Origin: Flagellimonas_A sp039592695
GTDB lineage: Bacteria > Bacteroidota > Bacteroidia > Flavobacteriales > Flavobacteriaceae
NCBI RefSeq assembly: GCF_039592695.1
Contig: NZ_JBBUTK010000001.1
Span: 992,001-1,056,000, forward strand
DNA length: 64,000 nt
Direction of reading: 5' to 3'
Position numbers and translations under genes: made by a program. The notes under the pieces were generated by a model that made no database searches, had not been told where the DNA came from, and saw only the letters and a list, made by a program, of their open reading frames with translations. Numbering within the stretch: position 1 is the stretch's first letter; every line of letters starts with the position of its first letter. Positions 34,625 to 42,736 of the stretch are shown piece by piece.

Positions 34625-35221
34625 TTAATGTCTCGATTCAAGTGTCTTCACCACATCATTCAGTCCATATCCTTTGGCTTTCAACAAAATCATAAGGTGG
34701 AACAATAGATCGGCACTTTCATTTAAAAACAACTCATCATTCTCATCTTTGGCCTCAATAACGACTTCGACCGCCTCTTCCCCCACTTTTTGGGCAATTT
34801 TGTTGATGCCCTTTCTGAACAATGAGGCTACATAGCTCTTTTCATCTTCTTGCTTTTCTTGACGGGATGCAATGATTTCCTCCAAATTGGACAAAAATCC
34901 GTAGGATTGTTCATTTTTCTCTCCCCAGCAGGTGTCATCGCCTTTATGGCAGGTTGGGCCTTTCGGATTTGCCCGAATCAAGAGCGTATCGCTGTCACAA
35001 TCATTTTTGATGTCGACCAGTTCCAAGAAGTTGCCACTCTCTTCCCCTTTTGTCCATAGGCGTTGTTTGCTACGACTAAAGAAGGTCACCTTTTTGGTGT
35101 CTTGGGTTTTTTGCAGCGCCTCTTCGTTCATATAGCCCAACATCAAGACATTTTTTGTTGTGGCGTCTTGGATTATTGCTGGTACCAAGCCATCGGCATT
35201 TTTGGTAAAATCTACTTTCAT
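34625..35221 (-). CDS. hisIE: Bifunctional phosphoribosyl-AMP cyclohydrolase / phosphoribosyl-ATP pyrophosphatase
   Basis: 198 residues, a natural fusion. The HisI part has LGYMNEEALQKT, SRSKQRLWTKGEESGN and the zinc/Mg site CDSDTLLIRANPKGPTCHKG. The HisE part, from about residue 110, has YVASLFRKGINKIAQKVGEEAVE and a MazG-like helical core. It carries out steps 2 and 3 of histidine synthesis. It is the last gene of the operon and is separated from hisF by an inserted element of about 510 bases containing a four-helix-bundle gene. Confidence 0.95.
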   Translation of the reverse strand: MKVDFTKNADGLVPAIIQDATTKNVLMLGYMNEEALQKTQDTKKVTFFSRSKQRLWTKGEESGNFLELVDIKNDCDSDTLLIRANPKGPTCHKGDDTCWGEKNEQSYGFLSNLEEIIASRQEKQEDEKSYVASLFRKGINKIAQKVGEEAVEVVIEAKDENDELFLNESADLLFHLMILLKAKGYGLNDVVKTLESRH

Positions 35222-35224
35222 TTT

Positions 35225-35262
35225 TAAAATTTAGAAATTAGAGTTTAGAGCGTAGAATTTTT
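35225..35262. repeat. Left arm of inverted repeat flanking the four-helix-bundle gene
   Basis: AATTAGAGTTTAGAGCGTAG and surrounding bases form an imperfect reverse complement of the right arm at 35665-35728. The arm begins 4 bases from the hisIE start. Confidence 0.65.
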
Positions 35263-35275
35263 CATGGACTTAATC

Positions 35276-35635
35276 TTATCGGTTGTTATTCAGCCTCTTT
35301 CTAACCGTCATAATCGACGAAACTGTTATTGCAACAAGTTCACTGGCCTCTTTAATTAATCGTTCATTTTCCTCATCATTTACAAATAAAATTTCTTTGA
35401 AAATTTCCAACCAGTACATACTTTCATCAGCTTCTTCCTCAACAATCTTAAGCTTATTAATAAAATCTTTATCAGATTTAGCAGGATTGGCGGCCCTATA
35501 GTTTGCCCCTACTGAACTTGATGAACGAATTAGTTGTCTTACCAAAGAGTCAAACTCCCTTGATTTAGGTATCGTTTTGCAAAAAGCAATACAATCAAGA
35601 TTAAATTTTTTGGTTCTTAGTTTTAAATCCTGCAT
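35276..35635 (-). CDS. Four-helix-bundle protein, 23S rRNA intervening-sequence (S23/IVP) family
   Basis: 119 residues, four helices. IRSSSSVGANYRAANPAKSDKDFINKLKIVEEEADESMYWLE is the family signature (helix 2 to 3). Members were first seen as ORFs inside 23S rRNA intervening sequences, and related bundles act as accessory factors of diversity-generating retroelements. Here the gene is in the middle of the his operon, A+T-rich, and flanked by inverted repeats. It is not expected to take part in histidine synthesis. No reverse transcriptase is visible in this window. Confidence 0.88.
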   Translation of the reverse strand: MQDLKLRTKKFNLDCIAFCKTIPKSREFDSLVRQLIRSSSSVGANYRAANPAKSDKDFINKLKIVEEEADESMYWLEIFKEILFVNDEENERLIKEASELVAITVSSIMTVRKRLNNNR

Positions 35636-35664
35636 GATAATCTCAAGTATTTAATCTCCAATGC

Positions 35665-35728
35665 TCTGCATTCTAAATTTTACGTTCTACGTTCTACGTT
35701 CTACGTTCTTCGTTCAAAACTCTAAATT
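35665..35728. repeat. Right arm, including tandem TACGTTC heptamers
   Basis: After ATTCTAAATTT come four TACGTTC units in tandem, then TTCGTTCAAAACTCTAAAT, ending against the hisF stop codon. It is complementary to the left arm at 35225-35262 over about 27 bases with mismatches. Confidence 0.68.
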
Positions 35729-35730
35729 AT

Positions 35731-36486
35731 TTACAACCGCACTGGAATCCCCTCTTTTTTTAATTCTTGCTTCAAGTCTTTTATTTCAATCTCCTTAAAA
35801 TGGAACACACTTGCCGCTAGAGCTGCATCTGCTTTTCCTTTTTGAAAGGTATCAGTGAAATGGGTCGTTACTCCTGCACCACCGGATGCGATAATCGGAA
35901 TGTTTACTAACTCTGATAACTTGGCCAATGCTTCGTTGGCAAAACCGTTTTTAGTTCCATCGTGGTCCATACTGGTAAACAGAATTTCGCCAGCGCCTCG
36001 TTTTTCCACCTCTTTTGCCCATTCGAACAGATTCAGTTCCGTGGGGACTTTTCCGCCTACCAAATGCACTTTCCATTGTCCTTCCACTTGTTTGGCATCA
36101 ATGGCCACTACGATGCATTGTGAACCAAATTTGGCGACCAAATCATTGATTAACTGTGGATTTCGAACCGCAGCAGAATTAACGGAAACCTTATCCGCCC
36201 CGTTTTTGAGCATGGCATCCACATCTTCAACTGACGAAATTCCCCCACCCACCGTAAACGGAATGTTCAATTTCTCCGCCACCCGATAGACCAAATCAGC
36301 CAAAGTTTTACGCTTTTGTTCTGTTGCAGAAATATCTAAAAAGACCAATTCATCAGCACCTTCTTCAGCATAACGTTGGGCCAATTCAACTGGGTCACCT
36401 GCATCCCGTAAATCCACAAAATTGATGCCCTTGACGGTGCGACCGTCTTTGATATCCAAGCAGGGTATGATTCGTTTCGTAAGCAA
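35731..36486 (-). CDS. hisF: Imidazole glycerol phosphate synthase, cyclase subunit
   Basis: 251 residues, full (beta/alpha)8 barrel. It has the catalytic Asp in IPCLDIKDGRTVKG, GADELVFLDISAT, GGGISSVEDV, VVAIDAKQV (second catalytic Asp) and IIASGGAG. With HisH it makes imidazole glycerol phosphate and AICAR. In the operon it follows the DinB-like insertion and precedes the four-helix-bundle element. Confidence 0.97.
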   Translation of the reverse strand: MLTKRIIPCLDIKDGRTVKGINFVDLRDAGDPVELAQRYAEEGADELVFLDISATEQKRKTLADLVYRVAEKLNIPFTVGGGISSVEDVDAMLKNGADKVSVNSAAVRNPQLINDLVAKFGSQCIVVAIDAKQVEGQWKVHLVGGKVPTELNLFEWAKEVEKRGAGEILFTSMDHDGTKNGFANEALAKLSELVNIPIIASGGAGVTTHFTDTFQKGKADAALAASVFHFKEIEIKDLKQELKKEGIPVRL

Positions 36487-36529
36487 AACTTCGTTTTAGT
36501 TAATTGTTAAAAGTTATTGGTTAATAGTT

Positions 36530-36594
36530 TTTCATCTAGCATCTAGCAAAATTCTACGTTCTAAATTCGTCATTCTACATTCGTAACTCTTCAC
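36530..36594. repeat. Degenerate TTCTACGTTCTAAATTCG repeat tract between DinB and hisF
   Basis: Pyrimidine-type tract with TTCTACGTTCTAAATTCGTC and ATTCTACATTCGTAACTC, the same vocabulary as the right arm at 35665. It is preceded by a TCTAGCATCTAGCA duplication and ends at the DinB stop. Confidence 0.62.
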
Positions 36595-37109
36595 TTTTGA
36601 TTTTTCTGATTTAAGTCGACCCCATCGTAAAAACCCAACTGTTCATTCTTTAATTGTTTCACCCAAAAGGCAATCTGTCCTGTGTGGTACGAGAAATGTT
36701 CTACCACATGAATACTATTTCCTATTCCTGAAAATTGATATCCTTGTACCGATTTAACTTCTAAAAGTCGCTCGATTGACACATCTTGGATAGAAGCCTT
36801 TACTTCGTTGACCGTTGTTTCCAATTTGTTTAAGAGTTCTTTTTTTGTAAATCCTCCTCCTGTTGAAAATTCCAAGTCACGTTCGCGTTTATCTTCAATA
36901 TTTCGTAACGACGCAATACCGTATTGGGTCATGTTACCGCAAAGGTGCAATATCAAATTCCCGATACTGTTCATGGACTCATTTGGATTTTGCCATACTT
37001 GTGCTTCGGACACCTTCTCCAATGAAATTTTAACCATGCGAAGGCTTTCATCCATTCGAAAACAGCAGTTTTGTATGAATTCTGATTGAAGTCTATCTAA
37101 ATTATCCAT
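36591..37109 (-). CDS. DinB/YfiT-like four-helix protein inside the his operon
   Basis: 172 residues. The DinB-type bundle is indicated by SIGNLILHLCGNMTQYGIAS near residue 45 (first His), and by HVVEHFSYHTGQIAFWVKQL near 130-150, where the HxxxH pattern supplies metal ligands. The family includes thiol-dependent transferases of the bacillithiol/mycothiol type and proteins of unknown role. It stands between hisA and hisF with repeat-filled spacers on both sides, so it looks inserted rather than integral to histidine synthesis. Confidence 0.82.
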   Translation of the reverse strand: MDNLDRLQSEFIQNCCFRMDESLRMVKISLEKVSEAQVWQNPNESMNSIGNLILHLCGNMTQYGIASLRNIEDKRERDLEFSTGGGFTKKELLNKLETTVNEVKASIQDVSIERLLEVKSVQGYQFSGIGNSIHVVEHFSYHTGQIAFWVKQLKNEQLGFYDGVDLNQKNQK

Positions 37110-37166
37110 GTTTTAAATCAAACTCAATAATTGCAAGCCTCTTTTTTGTTTCTGTTCCATATATGG

Positions 37167-37230
37167 ACACGAATTTCACGAATTAGCACAAATGTTCTTT
37201 TTAATGTGTACTGTTCACTGCTCACTGCCC
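37167..37230. repeat. Small repeats between hisA and the DinB gene
   Basis: GACACGAATTTCACGAATTA contains CACGAATT twice; slightly later comes TGTACTGTTCACTGCTCACT, a run of CACTG-type words that reaches into the hisA 3' end. Both types are common in flavobacterial spacers. Confidence 0.5.
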
Positions 37231-37997
37231 AAAATATAGTTTTCTAATTGCTTAAGGCTGATGCGGTTTTCATAAATGGCTTTACCGATAATGACCCCTT
37301 CACAGCCCATCTCCGCCAGTTTGGGCAGCTCATCAAATTCTGAAATTCCGCCACTGGCAATCAGTTTAATTCCATTTTCCTCGATGTCGATTACCCCACT
37401 GCCGCCAATTTCCGTCCGTGTAATCTTGGTCTCGTTCAACAGTTTTCTGTACAAGTCAAATGCAGGGCCTTGCAGCATTCCATCCTTCGAAATATCGGTA
37501 CAGATTACATATTGTATTCCCTCTTTTTGATAGTGCTTTACAAAAGGAACCAATTTTAATTCTGATGCCTCTTGCCAGCCAGATACTGCTATCTTTTCGT
37601 CTTTTGCATCGGCTCCCAAGATGATTTTTTGACTGCCATAGGTTTTCAACCATCCTAAAAAAGTGAATTCGTCCTTTACGGCTATACTGCCTCCCGTAAT
37701 CTGATTCGCCCCGCTTTCAAAGGCGATATGTAAATCTTCATCCGACTTCAATCCGCCCCCAAAATCAATCTTTAAATCAGTTCTTGAAGCGATTTGTTCC
37801 AAAATTTTGTGATTGACGATGTGCTTGGATTTCGCTCCATCCAAATCCACCAAATGCAAATATTGAATTCCGTGGGCCTCGAATTGTTTGGCCACTTCCA
37901 ACGGATTTTCATTGTAGACCTTCTTCGTGTCATAATCTCCTTTGGAAAGCCGAACGCATTTGCCTTCAATGATGTCTATTGCCGGAATTATTCGCAT
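37215..37997 (-). CDS. hisA: ProFAR isomerase
   Basis: 260 residues, (beta/alpha)8 barrel. MRIIPAIDIIEGKCVRLSKGDY starts the barrel with the catalytic Asp. YLHLVDLDGAKS, IDFGGGLKSDEDL, VICTDISKDGM (second Asp) and LIASGGIS follow. A loop of about 20 residues near 195-215 (TEIGGSGVIDIEENG) is longer than in E. coli HisA. It isomerises ProFAR to PRFAR. It starts 1 base after the GNAT stop, so the GNAT gene is coupled to it. Confidence 0.96.
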   Translation of the reverse strand: MRIIPAIDIIEGKCVRLSKGDYDTKKVYNENPLEVAKQFEAHGIQYLHLVDLDGAKSKHIVNHKILEQIASRTDLKIDFGGGLKSDEDLHIAFESGANQITGGSIAVKDEFTFLGWLKTYGSQKIILGADAKDEKIAVSGWQEASELKLVPFVKHYQKEGIQYVICTDISKDGMLQGPAFDLYRKLLNETKITRTEIGGSGVIDIEENGIKLIASGGISEFDELPKLAEMGCEGVIIGKAIYENRISLKQLENYILGSEQ

Positions 37998-37998
37998 A

Positions 37999-38418
37999 TC
38001 AATCTAATTTAGCCCTATCTATGGCCATCCAAAGTTCGGAATCGCCAACTCTTTTAAATCCAAAAGATTCATACAGAATATGGGCATCCTTAGTTTTTAA
38101 GGCGATGGTGAGCACATTTTTGATTTCTGGATATTCCATCATTGTTTTTATTAAAAACTTTCCTAACCCTTTTCCTTTATGTGGCTCAAAAACCAAAACA
38201 TCCATGATGTACGCAAAAACCACTTTGTCAGTCAATACTCTACCAAAACCGACTTGTTCATCAGAATTAGTAAAAACTCCAAAACAAATAGAACTATCAA
38301 TAGTTTTCTTGGTCAATTCTGGAGTTCTATAGCTTCCCCAATAAGAAGCCTTCACCTCTCGATGAATCTTAGCCATGTTCAGCAAATTCTTATTTGTAGA
38401 GATATAATACCCTTTCAT
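37999..38418 (-). CDS. GNAT-family N-acetyltransferase inside the his operon
   Basis: 139 residues. VFAYIMDVLVFEPHKGKGLGKFLIKTMM contains the acetyl-CoA loop (R/Q-x-x-G-x-G/A, here HKGKGLG), and ILYESFGFKRVGDSELWM is the usual C-terminal block. The substrate is unknown. Unlike the DinB and four-helix genes, it is fitted tightly: 1 base from the hisH stop and 1 base from the hisA start, with no repeats. This suggests a long-standing operon member. Confidence 0.88.
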   Translation of the reverse strand: MKGYYISTNKNLLNMAKIHREVKASYWGSYRTPELTKKTIDSSICFGVFTNSDEQVGFGRVLTDKVVFAYIMDVLVFEPHKGKGLGKFLIKTMMEYPEIKNVLTIALKTKDAHILYESFGFKRVGDSELWMAIDRAKLD

Positions 38419-38419
38419 A

Positions 38420-39001
38420 CTAAGAAATTTTGAGAAAGTTCTCTAAGATTTTCGTTCCATATTCTCCCGATTTTTCAGGATGGAACTGAACTCCATAAAA
38501 GTTGTCTTTTTGTAGCGCTGCGCTGTATTCCAAACCATAGGTGCTCGTAGCAACGGCTTCATTGGTTTTTGGAGCATAGAAACTATGTACAAGGTAAATA
38601 AAGTCTTCATGTAAACCTTCGAACAATTCACCCTTTAGATGCTCTATTTTATTCCATCCAATTTGAGGCACCTTCACTCCAGAATTAAACTTGACCACTT
38701 CATTATTAAAAATGCCTAGTCCTTTGGTGTTTCCCTCTTCCGATGAATTGCACATGAGTTGCATACCCAAACAAATACCCAGAACGGGTTGTTTCAAGTT
38801 AGGAATGAGCCCCTCCAAACCGGATTCCCGTAACTTTTTCATGGCCGAACTTGCTTCGCCCACCCCCGGAAAAATAACCTTTTCGGCATTTTTAATTTCC
38901 TCCGGATTCGAACTTAAAACCGCCTCAACACCCAATCGCCGAAAAGCAAATTTGATACTTTGGATGTTTCCTGCGCCGTAATCTATTATTACTAGTTTCA
39001 T
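38420..39001 (-). CDS. hisH: Imidazole glycerol phosphate synthase, glutaminase subunit
   Basis: 193 residues from ATG 39001 (MKLVIIDYGAGN, the usual N-terminus); an ATG at 39010 adds three residues. It is a class I glutamine amidotransferase: nucleophile Cys in LGICLGMQLMC, His and Glu in YGVQFHPEKSGEYG. It supplies ammonia to HisF. Upstream is a REP-like inverted element between it and hisB. Confidence 0.96.
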   Translation of the reverse strand: MKLVIIDYGAGNIQSIKFAFRRLGVEAVLSSNPEEIKNAEKVIFPGVGEASSAMKKLRESGLEGLIPNLKQPVLGICLGMQLMCNSSEEGNTKGLGIFNNEVVKFNSGVKVPQIGWNKIEHLKGELFEGLHEDFIYLVHSFYAPKTNEAVATSTYGLEYSAALQKDNFYGVQFHPEKSGEYGTKILENFLKIS

Positions 39002-39012
39002 TTTATTCATTT

Positions 39013-39091
39013 TGTCATTTCGAACGAATGTGAGAAACCTAGATTTCTCATGTCCATTTCGACTGAGCTCAATGTGACATTCGAAATGACA
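39013..39091. repeat. REP-like inverted repeat between hisB and hisH
   Basis: Outer ends TGTCATTTCGA and TCGAAATGACA are perfect inverse complements over 11 bases. An inner hairpin GAGAAAcctagaTTTCTC and the segment TCGACTGAGCTCAATGTGAC resemble an intergenic element widespread in flavobacteria. Confidence 0.75.
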
Positions 39092-39096
39092 CTATT

Positions 39097-40233
39097 CTAC
39101 AATATTCCTTTGGTTGATGGTAAGACCATTTTCTCTGTATCTCTTTTTACAGCCATCTTAATAGCTTTGGCCCATGCCTTGAAAATTGCCTCTATCTTGT
39201 GGTGTTCATTGGTTCCCTCAGCCTTAATGTTCACATTAGCCTTGGCCGCATCGCTAAAGGATTTAAAGAAATGGTGGAACATCTCCGTGGGCATATCCCC
39301 CACTTTTTCACGCTTGAACTCGGCTTCCCAGACCAACCAATTACGGCCCCCGAAATCAATGGCGACCTGAGCGAGACAGTCATCCATCGGAAGGCAAAAC
39401 CCATAACGCTCAATCCCCAATTTGCCTCCTAAAGCTTTGTAAAAGACCTCTCCAAGTGCAATTCCTGTATCCTCAATGGTGTGGTGCTCATCAACTTCCA
39501 AGTCCCCATCAACCTTAATGGATAAGTCCATTTGTCCATGACGTGCCAACTGGTCGAGCATGTGGTCAAAAAACTTGAGTCCCGTGTCAATTTCAGCTTT
39601 GCCTGTTCCATCCAAATTCAATTCAATGAGGATATCGGTCTCTTTTGTCTTTCTATGGATTTTTCCGACACGAGTTGAAAGTTTCAAGAAACCATAGATT
39701 TGTTCCCAATCATTGGTTTCCAGTGTGATATAGTCAGAAAGGTCAGTCTCATTAACGGTTATTTCATCAGTCCCTAAATGGGTTTCATCGTTGATAAAAA
39801 TGCCTTTTGCACCTAAATTCTTGGCAAGCTCCATATCCGTCAGGCGATCCCCAATGACAAAAGAATGGGCGAGGTCATATTCTTCTGTCAGAAAACGTTG
39901 CAGCAATCCGGTGTTCGGTTTTCGGGTAGGCGCATTGTCTCTGGCAAAAGTTCGGTCTATCAACACCTCACTAAATGTTACCCCTTCATTTTCAAAGGAT
40001 TGAAGCAGCAAGTTGTGAACGGGCCAAAAGGTTTCCTCTGGAAAAGCATCCGTACCCAAACCATCTTGATTGGTCACCATCACCAGTTCATAATCCAGTT
40101 CTTTGGCAATCTTTCCCAGATAGGTGAAGACCTTCGGATAAAAAACCAATTTCTCAAAGGCGTCCAATTGTTCATCACTTGGTTCTTTGGCCAAAGTGCC
40201 ATCCCGATCAATAAATAAAACCTTTTTAGCCAT
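39097..40233 (-). CDS. hisB: Bifunctional histidinol-phosphatase / imidazoleglycerol-phosphate dehydratase
   Basis: 378 residues. The HAD phosphatase half starts VLFIDRDGTLAKEP and has VIGDRLTDMELAKNLG. The dehydratase half, from about residue 190, has FFDHMLDQLARHGQMDL, DEHHTIEDTGIALGE and EGTNEHHKIEAIFKAWAKA with the di-manganese histidines. It catalyses two non-consecutive steps. It overlaps hisC by 8 bases. Confidence 0.97.
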   Translation of the reverse strand: MAKKVLFIDRDGTLAKEPSDEQLDAFEKLVFYPKVFTYLGKIAKELDYELVMVTNQDGLGTDAFPEETFWPVHNLLLQSFENEGVTFSEVLIDRTFARDNAPTRKPNTGLLQRFLTEEYDLAHSFVIGDRLTDMELAKNLGAKGIFINDETHLGTDEITVNETDLSDYITLETNDWEQIYGFLKLSTRVGKIHRKTKETDILIELNLDGTGKAEIDTGLKFFDHMLDQLARHGQMDLSIKVDGDLEVDEHHTIEDTGIALGEVFYKALGGKLGIERYGFCLPMDDCLAQVAIDFGGRNWLVWEAEFKREKVGDMPTEMFHHFFKSFSDAAKANVNIKAEGTNEHHKIEAIFKAWAKAIKMAVKRDTEKMVLPSTKGIL

Positions 40234-41281
40234 TACTAATTTCTTTTAATGTGGTCATCAATTTTTCGTTTTCTTCAATAGTGCCTACTGTAAAACGCAA
40301 GGTGTTTTCACATAGCGGTTGGTTGCTCCGGTTACGGACCACAATTCCCTTTTTAATCAGTTGTTCATAACGTAAATCTGCATCATCCACCCTCACCAAA
40401 ACAAAATTCGCTTCTGTGGAGAAAATGGTTTTCACATAGGGGATTTCAGCCATGGCCGCTACTAGTTTTTCACGCTCCGCGCGAATATTTTCAACCTCTT
40501 TTGCCACCAAACCTGTATTCGATATACGCTCTAGCGCTTTTTGTTGCGTGAGTTCGTTGACGTTGTAAGGGGGTTTTATTTTTTTTAGGATGGAAATGAT
40601 GGCTTCGGAGGCATAACAGATTCCCAATCGGATGCCTGCCATACCATAGGCTTTCGACAGGGTTTGCGTCACTACCAAATTCGGGAAGTCTTTCAACTTT
40701 GATAACCAACTTTCCTTTTCCGAAAAATCAATATAAGCCTCGTCGATTACTACCAAGCCATGAAAATTCAACAATAAGTACTTAATCTTCCCGACCGAAA
40801 AATGGTTTCCAGTGGGATTATTGGGGGAACACAAAAAAATGATTTTTGTTTGTTCATCGACACTATCCAAAACCTTTTCAACATTGGGTTGGAAATCATC
40901 AGTCAACAAAACTTCGTGGTTTTCCACGGCGTTGGTCGCTGCCAAGACCTTGTACATACCATAAGTCGGGGGCAGGGTGAGGACATTATCCACATTTGGT
41001 TCGCAGAATGCCCTGAAAATCAAATCCAATACCTCATCACTGCCATTGCCCAACAAAATTTGATTCACTGAAACTCCTTTTTGTTCAGCCAACACTGCTT
41101 TTAAACGTTGCTGATGTGGGTCAGGATAGCGATTCACGCCATTATCAAAGGGATTCTCATTGGCGTCCAAAAAGACCATGTCCTTTTCAAAATCCGTGAA
41201 TTCATCACGGGCCGAGGAATAGGGTTTTAGGTTTTTGACGTTTTCCCTGATCAGACTCTTTATGTTGAAATTTTTATTCAT
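40226..41281 (-). CDS. hisC: Histidinol-phosphate aminotransferase
   Basis: 351 residues from ATG 41281 (MNKNFNIKSL). The frame extends to 41368, but those 29 residues come from a repeat overlapping hisD. It is a fold-type I PLP enzyme: LDANENPFDNGVNRYPDP, GNGSDEVLDL, SPNNPTGN, VIDEAYIDF, and the PLP Lys in QTLSKAYGMAGIRLG. It converts imidazole acetol phosphate to histidinol phosphate with glutamate. Confidence 0.96.
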   Translation of the reverse strand: MNKNFNIKSLIRENVKNLKPYSSARDEFTDFEKDMVFLDANENPFDNGVNRYPDPHQQRLKAVLAEQKGVSVNQILLGNGSDEVLDLIFRAFCEPNVDNVLTLPPTYGMYKVLAATNAVENHEVLLTDDFQPNVEKVLDSVDEQTKIIFLCSPNNPTGNHFSVGKIKYLLLNFHGLVVIDEAYIDFSEKESWLSKLKDFPNLVVTQTLSKAYGMAGIRLGICYASEAIISILKKIKPPYNVNELTQQKALERISNTGLVAKEVENIRAEREKLVAAMAEIPYVKTIFSTEANFVLVRVDDADLRYEQLIKKGIVVRNRSNQPLCENTLRFTVGTIEENEKLMTTLKEISNG

Positions 41282-41299
41282 TCCTATTATGTTTCCCTT

Positions 41300-41385
41300 C
41301 TGATAAGGAGGGATAAAGGCAGGTTTTTTACACACCCCTGTCCGCTTTTGCAGACTTTCCCCTCTCAAGAGGGGAGGTTTTCAAT
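41300..41385. repeat. Repeat that forms the 3' end of hisD
   Basis: AGGAGGGATAAAGGCAGGTT, ACACACCCCTGTCCGC and CCCCTCTCAAGAGGGG resemble the elements at 25328 and 22213. The hairpin CCCCTCTcaAGAGGGG lies inside the hisD reading frame. Confidence 0.65.
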
Positions 41386-42659
41386 TCTTTTAATCTAAGG
41401 GTCACCGCATTCTTATGTGCCTGTAATCCTTCTGCTTCGGCCATCAATTCCACACTTCTGCCAATATTTTGTATCCCTTCTTTGGATATTTTCTGAAAGG
41501 TCATGCTCTTCATAAAACTATCCAGATTCACCCCACTGTATTGTTTGGCATAGCCATTGGTCGGCAAGGTATGATTAGTGCCCGAAGCGTAATCTCCCGC
41601 ACTTTCGGGCGTGTAATTGCCAATAAAGATCGAGCCAGCATTTACCGTGTTTTGAATGTAGAAATCCTCATTTTCAACACAAACGATATAGTGTTCAGGC
41701 CCGTATTCGTTGATAATCTGTAGAGCTGTTTCGTCGTCCTCCACATAAATCAAACGGCTATTTTCAATCGCTCTTTGGGCGATTTGCTTTCGAGGCAGGT
41801 CGTCGACCTGTCTTATTATTTCTTCTTCGACATTTTTGATAAGTGTTTTGGAAGTTGATACCAACACTACTTGACTGTCCACCCCGTGTTCTGCTTGGCT
41901 CAATAAATCGGAGGCTACAAACGCTGCATTGGCCGAATCATCGGCAACCACCAACAATTCACTGGGGCCTGCAGGCATATCAATGGCCACCCCGAACTTA
42001 GTGGCCCACTGTTTTGCAACAGTCACATATTGATTGCCAGGGCCGAAGATTTTATACACTTTGGGTAGGGTCTCCGTACCGAAAGTCATTGACGCAATCG
42101 CTTGAATACCGCCCACTTTGAAAATTCTAGTCACTCCGCATAACTGTGCGGTATATAAAACAGCAGGATTCAATTCTGCTTGTTTGTCGGGCGGGCTACA
42201 CAAAACAATTTCATCACAACCCGCCAATTTTGCAGGAATCGCCAACATCAAGATGGTCGAAAATAAAGGGGCCGTACCGCCGGGGATGTACAATCCGACT
42301 TTCTGTATCGGGCGTTTTTCTTGCCAGCATTCTACCCCAGGCATGGTTTCTACTTCCACCCTATCCGTTTTTTGAGCCGCATGGAATTTTTCAATGTTCG
42401 ATTTAGCGACTTGAATTGCCTCCTTTAAATCTTCTGAAATCTTGGAAGAACCCTCTTCTATTTCTTTTTGTGTTACTTCAAAGTCGGATAATATAACACC
42501 ATCATATTTTTCGGTATAGGTTGCCAATGCACTATCCCCAGAAGCTTTGACAGCTTTGAAAACCTCGTTGACAACAGGCTCCACAGCCTCAAAGGATTGG
42601 GTCGGTCTGGCCAGGATTTTCAGCCAGTCAGATTTTTTTGGATTTATATATTTTTTCAT
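41328..42659 (-). CDS. hisD: Histidinol dehydrogenase
   Basis: 443 residues. Blocks include YIPGGTAPLFSTILMLAIPAKLAGC, FGPGNQYVTVAKQWATK, DMPAGPSELLVVADD, QAEHGVDSQ (zinc ligands Gln and His) and TNHTLPTNGYAKQYSG. It oxidises histidinol to histidine in two NAD+-dependent steps. Homology appears to end near LKELKT; the last residues, SPLERGKSAKADRGV, are encoded by the intergenic repeat and look like a recently acquired tail. Confidence 0.96.
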   Translation of the reverse strand: MKKYINPKKSDWLKILARPTQSFEAVEPVVNEVFKAVKASGDSALATYTEKYDGVILSDFEVTQKEIEEGSSKISEDLKEAIQVAKSNIEKFHAAQKTDRVEVETMPGVECWQEKRPIQKVGLYIPGGTAPLFSTILMLAIPAKLAGCDEIVLCSPPDKQAELNPAVLYTAQLCGVTRIFKVGGIQAIASMTFGTETLPKVYKIFGPGNQYVTVAKQWATKFGVAIDMPAGPSELLVVADDSANAAFVASDLLSQAEHGVDSQVVLVSTSKTLIKNVEEEIIRQVDDLPRKQIAQRAIENSRLIYVEDDETALQIINEYGPEHYIVCVENEDFYIQNTVNAGSIFIGNYTPESAGDYASGTNHTLPTNGYAKQYSGVNLDSFMKSMTFQKISKEGIQNIGRSVELMAEAEGLQAHKNAVTLRLKELKTSPLERGKSAKADRGV

Positions 42660-42662
42660 CTT

Positions 42663-42726
42663 ACACCCCTAAAGTTGTGTCTTCCTCTCGCTCCTAGAAT
42701 CGCTCGTCGGAGACAAGAAGGGGACA
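42663..42726. repeat. Dispersed repeat with CCCCT...AGGGG ends, copy 2
   Basis: Second copy of the element at 22213-22270, here in the hisG-hisD spacer, differing at about five positions. Confidence 0.82.
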
Positions 42727-42736
42727 ATCCTCAAAT

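Noticed and set aside
35681..35715. Tandem TACGTTC heptamers as a possible CRISPR-like array or phase-variation tract
   Set aside because: Units are seven bases with no spacers, there are no cas genes, and the tract lies outside any reading frame or promoter. It fits as part of the fold-back arm.
41282..41368. N-terminal extension of hisC
   Set aside because: The extra 29 residues are encoded by an intergenic repeat and overlap hisD; the normal HisC N-terminus starts at 41281.
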